Source: Agaricicola taiwanensis (lineage in GTDB: Bacteria; Pseudomonadota; Alphaproteobacteria; Rhizobiales; Methylopilaceae). From it: DNA of 64,000 nucleotides. The translations under genes were made by a program, and so were the position numbers. The notes beneath the pieces were generated by a model. That model ran no database searches, was not told the DNA's origin, and saw only the letters and a list, made by a program, of their open reading frames with translations. The stretch's first letter is position 1, and every line of letters begins with the position of its first letter. The stretch spans positions 62,001 to 126,000 of the forward strand of contig NZ_BMCP01000004.1 of NCBI RefSeq assembly GCF_014635245.1. Reading direction: 5' to 3'. Of this stretch, positions 57,888 through 64,000 are shown piece by piece.

Positions 57888-58628
57888 GTGACGATGTATG
57901 TGGACGGCGTGCCCGACGGGAACAGGCGCGTCAAGCAGTTGGATGGGCGCTTGAGACGCAGACGCATGATACGCCGTATAGGCCTTGCCGTAATCGCGAT
58001 CATGGCGGTACCCTTCATTCTCACCCTCGTCTACACCGTGATTCCGCCGGTTTCGACCCTGATGGTCGGGCGTTGGCTGACCTTCCAGCCGGTGAGCCGC
58101 GACTGGGTGCCGCTGGAGGAGATCAGCCCGCATCTGCCGCGCGCGGTGGTCACGGCCGAGGACGGCCAGTTCTGCTTCCACGGCGGGGTGGACTGGAAGG
58201 CCATCCAGGACGTCCTGGATGCCGCCGAAGACGGCGTGCCCAGCCGCGGTGCATCCACCATCGCCATGCAGACGGCCAAGAATCTTTTCCTGTGGCCGGG
58301 CGGGGCGTATATCCGCAAGCCCTTTGAGATCGTGCTCGCCACCTGGATCGACCTGGTCTGGACCAAGCGGCGCACCATCGAGGTTTATCTTAATATCGCC
58401 GAGTGGGGTCCTGATGGCATTTTCGGCGCCGAGGCCGGCGCGCAGCACGGCTTTGGCAAAGCGGCCAAGAACATCGGTCCGCGCGAGGCGGCGCTGATGG
58501 CGGCCGCGCTGCCAAATCCGATCGTGCGCGATACGGCCAAGCCCACGCGTGGACAGCGAAGCTGGGCGAACACCATTGCCGCCCGCGCGCGGCAGTCCGG
58601 CGAATATGTGGGCTGCCTCGATCTTTGA
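57888..58628 (+). CDS. mtgA: Monofunctional biosynthetic peptidoglycan transglycosylase
   Basis: About 246 residues: a cytoplasmic Arg-rich start, one membrane anchor ('GLAVIAIMAVPFILTLVYT') and a GT51 domain. The catalytic Glu lies in 'VVTAEDGQFCFHGG' with the second motif 'GASTIAMQTAKNLFLW'. It polymerises lipid II into glycan strands. GTG 57888 has GGGAAG 8 nt upstream; ATG 57894 is the alternative. It lies upstream of rpmF, a common order in Hyphomicrobiales. Confidence 0.93.
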   Translation: MTMYVDGVPDGNRRVKQLDGRLRRRRMIRRIGLAVIAIMAVPFILTLVYTVIPPVSTLMVGRWLTFQPVSRDWVPLEEISPHLPRAVVTAEDGQFCFHGGVDWKAIQDVLDAAEDGVPSRGASTIAMQTAKNLFLWPGGAYIRKPFEIVLATWIDLVWTKRRTIEVYLNIAEWGPDGIFGAEAGAQHGFGKAAKNIGPREAALMAAALPNPIVRDTAKPTRGQRSWANTIAARARQSGEYVGCLDL

Positions 58629-58761
58629 TCGCAGGAATCGGCGCGTGACCTCTGGTCTTTCGCCGTGGAGGATGTTATGAGCCCCGCCAGATTTCACGTG
58701 CGATGCGTCTGTCGGCCGTTGGCCCTTGCGTTTCGCCGTGCCGCTCACGGAGAAGATTACA

Positions 58762-58947
58762 ATGGCCGTTCCCAAGAGGAAAACCTCGCCCATGAAGCGT
58801 GGCTTTCGCCGTTCCGCCGATGCGCTGAAGGCGTCCGCTTACATCGAAGACAAGGATTCCGGCGAACTGCGCCGTCCGCATCACATTGACCTGAAGTCCG
58901 GCATGTATCGCGGCCGCCAGATCCTCGCTCCCAAGAGCGACGTCTGA
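58762..58947 (+). CDS. rpmF: 50S ribosomal protein L32
   Basis: 61 residues starting '[14 protein letters not shown]', the canonical L32 N-terminus, Arg/Lys-rich throughout, ending in 'APKSDV'. An in-frame upstream start at 58726 is rejected because it breaks this N-terminus. The zinc-binding cysteines present in some L32 proteins are absent (C-minus form), as usual in alphaproteobacteria. It is followed by a strong terminator. Confidence 0.97.
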   Translation: MAVPKRKTSPMKRGFRRSADALKASAYIEDKDSGELRRPHHIDLKSGMYRGRQILAPKSDV

Positions 58948-58968
58948 TCTCATCGCCTGCCTCGAATC

Positions 58969-58999
58969 AAAAGCGCCGCGATTTTCGCGGCGCTTTTTT
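58969..58999 (+). terminator. Intrinsic terminator after rpmF
   Basis: AAAAGCGCCGCG and CGCGGCGCTTTT arms around an ATTTT loop, ending in a run of seven T, 21 bp after the stop. Confidence 0.92.
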
Positions 59000-59067
59000 A
59001 TTGCGAATCCGGTGAGGCGGCCCGGCTGGGTGATGTTTTGAAAAGCTACTGCAAGTTGTGCCGGTTG

Positions 59068-59382
59068 TCAGACCTTCCACGACGGCATGGCCACCGCCGC
59101 CGCGCGGGCGCGAGCAATGCCATCGCGCGTCGAGCGATAGGCCGCAGCACCTTCGGCGCTCTCGATGCGCCGCAGGCGGCGTGTCTGGGGGGCGTCGAGC
59201 TGCGTCGCCATGAGCTGTGCGACCACCGCAGCGTCTGAAGGCTGACGGCTTGCCCGGACGGGCGACACCTCGATCACCTCGACGGTGTCATCGAGTCGAT
59301 AGCCCTCATCGCCCAGATTCCGAGGGGTCTCGCGGTCCCGTCGCGGAACATAAAGCTGGGCCGAAATGGGGGTCACGATCAT
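59068..59382 (-). CDS. Hypothetical protein
   Basis: 104 residues from ATG 59382 ('MIVTPISAQLYVPRRDRETP'), hydrophilic, with Arg/Ala-rich C-terminal half ('RSTRDGIARARAAAVAMPS'). No signal peptide or membrane span and no recognised family. Longer in-frame starts reach 59469. AAGGA lies just before the ATG at short spacing. It is convergent with rpmF. Coding is plausible from isolation and frame length but not certain. Confidence 0.55.
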   Translation of the reverse strand: MIVTPISAQLYVPRRDRETPRNLGDEGYRLDDTVEVIEVSPVRASRQPSDAAVVAQLMATQLDAPQTRRLRRIESAEGAAAYRSTRDGIARARAAAVAMPSWKV

Positions 59383-59588
59383 TTCCTTACGGCTCCCGTC
59401 CCAATTTGGGACACGCATTGGCTGTGTCACCCATGTGTCGCAAAGCCCGTGCCAGCGGCGGGCGACCATTGGTTAACAAAATACTAACGCGGTTGCTCGA
59501 AATGGCAAACGGGGAGCGGACCTGATGTTAAAGACTTAAGTCGATAGTCCCTCGTGTCGGTAGGTCGATGTGTCGGGGGACAGAACGT

Positions 59589-61316
59589 ATGACCGAATTC
59601 ACCGCGGCGTTGGCGTCGGCTCATGGGCTGACGCAGCGGTTGCCAGTTCTTCTGAGTGCGTTTGGCGAGGCGGTCTACGCCTGGAATATCGTGGACGACG
59701 CCATCGAATGGAGTTCGGGCGCACATGCCGTTCTCGGTGTTCAAAGTCCGGAGCTGATGGCCACGGGCGCAGCCTATGCGCAACTGGTCGATCCCGACGC
59801 CATGGTGGCGCGGCACTCCGCCATCTTCGGCGCGGCGCTTGCCGACAGCGGGGAGGGCGTGCGCTATGAAATCGTTTATCCGCTTCGCGTTTCGCAGGGC
59901 GGCATCTCACGCCGCATCTGGGTGGAAGACATCGGCCGCTGGTTCGGCGGTCCGGGGGGAAAGCCGATCCGGGCTGAAGGAATTCTGCGCCTCGTCACCG
60001 AACGGCTGGAGGCCGAACAGCGCCGGGCCGTGCTGTCACGCGCCGACCCGCTGACGGGAACGCTCGACCGCACCCGAATCCTGGAGGTGCTCGACGATAT
60101 CCTGAGCGAGGCAAAGCGCATCCAGGGTTCCTGCGGTCTCGTCTTCGTCAGCATCGAGGGCCTGGGCGCCATCAATGACGCCTATGGCATCGAGGTGTCG
60201 GATCAACTGATCGAGGGCGTGGTAAAACGCGTCCGGTCGCGCATGCGCAGCGGGGATGCCATCGGCCGTTATTCCACCACGAGCTTCGTGGTGGTGCTGG
60301 CCAATTGCAAGGCGGGCGATCTCGAGGTCGCCATGCGGCGCTATCTGGATGCGGTGCGCGAAGCGCCGGTCGAAACGACGTCGGGGTCCATTTCGGCGCA
60401 GGTGGTGTTGGGAGGCGCGACCGCTCCCCGCTATGCCCGGACGGCGGGGGAGCTGATGATGCGTGCCCGCGAGGCCATGATCGAGGCGCGCGGGCGTCGC
60501 AGCGGCGGCTGCTGTGTCTATGTGCCCAATCCTGAGCGGGAGGAGCGGCGGCGGCTCGACTTCACGCTCACCCAGGACCTGATCACCGCGCTCAACGAGC
60601 GGCGGCTTTCGCTTGCTTTTCAGCCGGTGGTTCGGGCCGTTGACCAGGAAGCGGCATGGTATGAGGCGCTCGCCCGCATCGAGACACCCAACGGCGCGGA
60701 GAGCATCCAGCGGTACATCCAGCCGGCCGAGCGGCTTGGCGTGATATCCATGCTGGACCTGCGCGTGCTGGAACTGGCGTTCACGGTTCTCGACCAGCGC
60801 CATGACCTGCGGATCGCGATCAATGTTTCCGCCCAGACCATCGAAGACCCTGAATGGCGCACGTTGCTGGCGAGCCTCTCGGTGCTTATCCCGGGGGCGG
60901 CCGAGCGCTTGATGATCGAAATCACAGAAACCGCCGCCATCGACGATCTGCTGCAATCGGCAACCTTCGTGCGCGAGATGCAGCAGTCCGGCATACGGAT
61001 GGCCATCGACGACTTCGGTGCAGGCCAGACATCGTTTCGGGTGATGCGCCAGCTCGGTGTTGATCTCGTCAAGATCGACGGTGGCTTTGTCCGCGACCTT
61101 TTGAGTTCCACCGATGACCGGGCCTTCATCAAGGCTATCATCGGCCTTGCCGGTGACGTCGGCTTTGAAACCGTGGCCGAGTGCGTGGATGATGCCGACA
61201 TCGCCCGCGAATTGATCGCGCTCGGCATCGACTATCTCCAGGGAAATTATTTCGGCGAGGCGCTGATGGGCTTGCCGGTGAAAGAGGCGCCCCGGCTGCA
61301 GGCGCGCAGCGCCTGA
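59589..61316 (+). CDS. Cyclic-di-GMP phosphodiesterase with PAS-like, degenerate GGDEF and intact EAL domains
   Basis: 575 residues from ATG 59589. The N-terminal about 130 residues look PAS-like ('AVYAWNIVDDAIEWSSGA'). The GGDEF domain (about 150-300) has lost its active-site loop ('GRYSTTSFVVVL' in place of the GGDEF motif). The EAL domain (about 330-570) keeps its residues: 'YEALAR' near 358, Asn in 'INVSAQ', Glu in 'EITETA', 'DDFGAG', Lys-Asp in 'VKIDGG', Glu in 'VAECV' and Gln in 'LQGNYFG'. It should hydrolyse c-di-GMP in the cytoplasm; the GGDEF part may sense GTP. No membrane segment is seen. Confidence 0.92.
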   Translation: MTEFTAALASAHGLTQRLPVLLSAFGEAVYAWNIVDDAIEWSSGAHAVLGVQSPELMATGAAYAQLVDPDAMVARHSAIFGAALADSGEGVRYEIVYPLRVSQGGISRRIWVEDIGRWFGGPGGKPIRAEGILRLVTERLEAEQRRAVLSRADPLTGTLDRTRILEVLDDILSEAKRIQGSCGLVFVSIEGLGAINDAYGIEVSDQLIEGVVKRVRSRMRSGDAIGRYSTTSFVVVLANCKAGDLEVAMRRYLDAVREAPVETTSGSISAQVVLGGATAPRYARTAGELMMRAREAMIEARGRRSGGCCVYVPNPEREERRRLDFTLTQDLITALNERRLSLAFQPVVRAVDQEAAWYEALARIETPNGAESIQRYIQPAERLGVISMLDLRVLELAFTVLDQRHDLRIAINVSAQTIEDPEWRTLLASLSVLIPGAAERLMIEITETAAIDDLLQSATFVREMQQSGIRMAIDDFGAGQTSFRVMRQLGVDLVKIDGGFVRDLLSSTDDRAFIKAIIGLAGDVGFETVAECVDDADIARELIALGIDYLQGNYFGEALMGLPVKEAPRLQARSA

Positions 61317-61334
61317 CGCCTCCGGCTTCCAGCG

Positions 61335-62264
61335 TCAGCCGACGCCGAGAACCCAGAGCCAGAACGCCACGGTGATCACGGAAAGAGCCGTGGAGATGGT
61401 GATGGCGCCCGAGGCCACCGCTTCACCGGTCTTGTAGCGTGCCGCCAGAAGATAACCGTTGATGCCGCATGGCATGGACGCGAAGAGCACCGCAACGCCC
61501 GTGAAGACCGGTTCCAATCCGAAGATGAAATGCGCCAGGATCCAGACCGCGAAAGGATGGACCATGAGCTTCAGAAAGGTGAGTGTCGTCGCTGTCGCGA
61601 TTTCGCCTTTCAGGCCATAGCGCGCGAGGGTGATACCCATGGCGACCAGCGCCACGGGGGAGGCGGAGGCGCCGAGGCCGTCGATGATGGTCCGGGCCGT
61701 CTCCGGAATGGACAGGCTGAGCCAGCTTGCAATCAACCCGGCGATGAGCGCGAGCAGGATCGGGTGGGTGGCCAGAATGCGGAGCAGGCGCAGGAAGCCG
61801 GCGCGGCTGATGCCGCCGGTCGCTTCCATGTTGAGGGTTCCCAGCGTCATCATCACCGGGAGGTGGATGGCGATGAGCAGGAACAGCGGCACGGCTCCGG
61901 CCTCGCCATAGGCGGCCAGGATCAGCGGGATGCCGACCAGAACGGTGTTCGATTGTCCAGCGGCGAAGCCGTGCACCACGGCTTCCTGACTGGATCGGCC
62001 GAACACGCGGCGCGCCAGGAGCATGGCCAGAGGCCAGACCACGGCCACCCCCGCAAAATAGGCGATCCAGTAGCCCCAGGGGCTGGTGTTGGGCAGGGAA
62101 TTTGTGGACAGGGTGCGAAAAATAAGCGCCGGAACAGCCAGGGCAAAAACGTAATCGGACAGGCCCTCACCGGTGCTGGGCGACAAGATGCCTGTCTTCA
62201 CGGCGAAAAAGCCGAGGAAGATCAAGCCGAAGACGGGCAGGATGATGGCGAGGATGTCGGTCAT
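61335..62264 (-). CDS. AEC-family transporter
   Basis: A 309-residue membrane protein with about ten helices, of the auxin efflux carrier/malonate-permease (AEC) family. It has an N-terminal 'ILPVFGLIFLGFFAVKTGIL', a central break, and C-terminal 'LFASMPCGINGYLLAARY'. AEC proteins move small organic acids or amino-acid-like solutes. It is divergent from the hybrid kinase gene (152-bp gap). Substrate unknown. Confidence 0.9.
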   Translation of the reverse strand: MTDILAIILPVFGLIFLGFFAVKTGILSPSTGEGLSDYVFALAVPALIFRTLSTNSLPNTSPWGYWIAYFAGVAVVWPLAMLLARRVFGRSSQEAVVHGFAAGQSNTVLVGIPLILAAYGEAGAVPLFLLIAIHLPVMMTLGTLNMEATGGISRAGFLRLLRILATHPILLALIAGLIASWLSLSIPETARTIIDGLGASASPVALVAMGITLARYGLKGEIATATTLTFLKLMVHPFAVWILAHFIFGLEPVFTGVAVLFASMPCGINGYLLAARYKTGEAVASGAITISTALSVITVAFWLWVLGVG

Positions 62265-62416
62265 GGGGGAGGGAAAAGAAAAAAGACGGGGCGCAGGGAA
62301 ACTGATCGCTAACCACGACAGACCCTCGCGTCAATGATCGGCTTAACCGCACTGCAAGACTCGGTATGTCATAGATATGACGGGGCAGCGAACTTAAGTC
62401 GAAACGGAAGCATCTA

Positions 62417-63592
62417 ATGCGCGGTAAAGGCGCCCTGATCATGCCTGTACCGGATGACGAGCCGGTTGCTCCCCTGGAACGCCGTATCGCGGGTGTCGCG
62501 CATGAATTGCGCACGCCCCTCAACGGCATGCTGGCCTTGGCCGACCGGCTGTTGGACACGCCGCTCTCCGATGAGCAGCGGCAATATATACACTCCATGC
62601 GCGCCGCCGCCCGCCACCTTCATGCAGTGGCCACCGATGTGCTCGACGTGGCGCGCCTTCAGGAACGCAGCCCCCGGCTCGAGATGGGGCCGGTCGACCT
62701 CGGTGAAATTCTCTCCGATCTCGGCGCTCCCTTCTCGGCGCGTGCGGCCGCGCAAGGCATTGCCTTTCGCATCGAGATGGCTCCGGGTGTGCCCAACCAT
62801 CTCCTCGGTGATCCGGTTCGATTGCGGCAGATGATCGAGAACATCACCGACAATGCGTTGAAGGTCACGCATGAAGGTGAGGTCGTCCTTCAGGTCACCT
62901 CGGCGCCCGACAGCGAAAATCGGGTCTGTGTCACCTTTGTCGTCAATGACACCGGTCCGGGCTTTGCGGGCGATGATCCGGAAGACCTGTTCGCGCTTTT
63001 CACGCAGGGAGTGTACGCGCAGGGCGGTGCCGGTCTCGGGCTTGCGCTGGTGCGCGGCTTTGCCGAAGCCATGGGCGGCGGTGCCTTTGCCGGAAATCTG
63101 CCGCAGGGCGGCGCCAGCGTCGGCTTCTCCGTCGCGCTGGAACGTGACCCTGCCTATCAACCGGCCTTTCCCGCCGCCAATGACGCCGCGCCGCTGCGCA
63201 ACGACGGGCAGCTGCGCATCCTCGTGGCCGAGGACAATCCCATCAATCGAGTGGTGATCGGCACCATTCTCGATCAGTTCGGCCATGCCCATGACATGGT
63301 GGGCGACGGCGCCTCGGCGTTGAAGGCCATCGCGCAGGTCGACTACGACCTGATCCTGATGGACAAGAAGATGCCCATCCTCGATGGACTTTCCACCGCA
63401 CGGGCTCTGTGTTCGCTGCCGGACGAGCGGGCGCGGGTGCCGATCATCGGTCTGACCGCCGGCGCCTTCGCCCATGAGATCGATGATTTCCTCGCCGCCG
63501 GCGCGCGTGCGGTGGTGACCAAGCCGATCTCCGTCCGCGCCTTGTGGAGCGCGATCGACGACGTGCTGGGTGAACGGCGTCTCGCCGTCTGA
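62417..63592 (+). CDS. Soluble hybrid histidine kinase (HisKA-HATPase-receiver)
   Basis: A 391-residue cytoplasmic hybrid kinase. The phospho-acceptor His29 lies in 'VAHELRTPLNGM'. The ATPase domain has an intact N-box 'ENITDNALKVT', 'DTGPGF' and 'GGAGLGLALV'. The receiver (about 265-385) has 'VAEDNPIN', the phospho-acceptor Asp316 in 'LILMDKKMP' and Lys in 'VTKPIS'. There is no sensor or membrane domain, so input must come from a partner protein. A GGAAG site 8 nt before the ATG supports the start. A small dyad GTCAT-AGAT-ATGAC lies at 62368-62381 in the promoter region. Confidence 0.92.
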   Translation: MRGKGALIMPVPDDEPVAPLERRIAGVAHELRTPLNGMLALADRLLDTPLSDEQRQYIHSMRAAARHLHAVATDVLDVARLQERSPRLEMGPVDLGEILSDLGAPFSARAAAQGIAFRIEMAPGVPNHLLGDPVRLRQMIENITDNALKVTHEGEVVLQVTSAPDSENRVCVTFVVNDTGPGFAGDDPEDLFALFTQGVYAQGGAGLGLALVRGFAEAMGGGAFAGNLPQGGASVGFSVALERDPAYQPAFPAANDAAPLRNDGQLRILVAEDNPINRVVIGTILDQFGHAHDMVGDGASALKAIAQVDYDLILMDKKMPILDGLSTARALCSLPDERARVPIIGLTAGAFAHEIDDFLAAGARAVVTKPISVRALWSAIDDVLGERRLAV

Positions 63593-63631
63593 TCCATCTT
63601 AGCTGGCTGGAGGCCGCGGCTGTTGGCGGCG

Positions 63632-64000
63632 CTAGAAATTGACGGCGACGCGGGCCTGGACGTTCCAGTCGCCCGCTTCGGTCTCGCCCGCGTCCCTCAG
63701 CGCATAGCCAAGTACGAAATTGGCATTGAGATTGCCATTGAGCGCGTAGTCGAAACCGGCGCCAATACTGGCGAGGGTGAAATTCTCCGAAAGGAAGAAA
63801 TCGCGGCCGTGGCCGAGGTCGAAGAAGGCGAAGGGCGAGAAGCCGTCACGTATACCGAGGTTGAGATGCGTCAGCGCGGCAAAGGTCGGCAGGCGCAGTT
63901 CGTTGCGCCAGACGAAGCCGGTGTCGATGGTCGTATCGTCGATGCCGTAGCCGCGCGTCATGTAGAAGCCCGATATGGCCATGCGCTCTGTGTCGGGTAG
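63632..64000 (-). CDS. TpsB-type outer-membrane translocator (FhaC/ShlB family), 3' part only
   Basis: The last about 122 codons of a minus-strand gene that continues beyond the right end of the window. The piece shows beta-barrel features of two-partner-secretion translocators: 'YMTRGYG' (the conserved RGY strand), 'FAFFDLGHGRDF' (the FFD/D-x-G strand), alternating hydrophobic strands such as 'SIGAGFDYAL' and 'ANFVLGYAL', and a terminal Phe ('ARVAVNF'), which is the outer-membrane insertion signal. It would export a TpsA adhesin. Its own TpsA may be beyond the edge, or it may serve the adhesin at 15414. Confidence 0.85.
   Translation of the reverse strand, partial: LPDTERMAISGFYMTRGYGIDDTTIDTGFVWRNELRLPTFAALTHLNLGIRDGFSPFAFFDLGHGRDFFLSENFTLASIGAGFDYALNGNLNANFVLGYALRDAGETEAGDWNVQARVAVNF

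Noticed and set aside
62368-62381. Small dyad GTCAT-AGAT-ATGAC upstream of the hybrid kinase as an operator
   Set aside because: Arms of only 5 bp occur often by chance, and no second copy or regulator supports it.
1-64000. tRNA, rRNA, insertion sequence, integrase or attachment sites
   Set aside because: Searched by eye on both strands. No transposase or integrase protein and no convincing tRNA cloverleaf was found; short tRNAs or sRNAs could still be missed without a covariance search.

Overview
The window reads as chromosomal DNA from a high-GC alphaproteobacterium, most likely a member of the Hyphomicrobiales (Rhizobiales). The main evidence is a complete phyR / nepR-ecfG general stress response locus, which is specific to Alphaproteobacteria. 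The mtgA-rpmF neighbourhood, a bdhA-patatin pair, several ABC and tripartite solute uptake operons and the codon usage agree with this. No tRNA, rRNA, CRISPR array, insertion sequence or prophage was recognised.

Layout. (1) Positions 15-6313, minus strand: a catabolic cluster with a polar amino-acid ABC transporter (permease and ATPase), a three-part FAD/FAD/[2Fe-2S] dehydrogenase of the opine oxidase / D-hydroxyproline dehydrogenase type, and two DapA-family lyases. Divergent from it are a class III aminotransferase and a BKACE (beta-keto acid cleavage) enzyme. (2) 8845-12007, minus: a sulfonate/nitrate-type ABC operon ending in an OsmC protein. (3) 12276-15065: glnD, the nitrogen sensor. 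(4) 15414-24968: a 3184-codon filamentous-haemagglutinin-like adhesin (TpsA type) with about 40 GLUG repeats and three MBG repeats. Its last 120 nt run antisense through the 3' end of a GntR regulator that carries two winged helices. (5) 25973-33829: a tricarboxylate-transporter operon (tctCBA) with Ldh2, hydroxypyruvate-isomerase-like, succinate-semialdehyde-dehydrogenase-like, cupin and periplasmic hydrolase genes, followed by a stand-alone prpD. (6) 35378-40134: drug/metabolite exporter, lytic transglycosylase and small envelope proteins. (7) 40208-43646: phyR, nepR, ecfG and a histidine-kinase-like protein whose ATP-binding boxes are degenerate. (8) 43729-48485: DUF1328 protein, pseudouridine synthase, glucokinase, patatin, bdhA, a Fur/Zur regulator. 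(9) 48604-55577: PQQ glucose dehydrogenase and a cytochrome oxidase module with a fused subunit I-III. (10) 55687-58947: ispG, prenyl synthase, mtgA, rpmF. (11) 59068-64000: c-di-GMP phosphodiesterase, AEC transporter, soluble hybrid histidine kinase, and the 3' end of a TpsB-type outer-membrane translocator.

How parts may work together. The stress sigma factor EcfG appears to have its own promoter signature (GGAAC, 16-17 nt spacer, CGTT) in both directions between phyR and nepR. Perfect or one-mismatch copies also lie before gcd, the PRC-barrel gene, the DUF883 gene and the DUF1328 gene, so a local stress regulon is predicted. The TpsA adhesin and the TpsB fragment at the right edge could be a physically separated secretion pair. 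The two catabolic regions (15-8672 and 24849-35362) look like uptake-plus-degradation units for unknown amino/keto acids and carboxylates. The substrates are inferred only from family membership.
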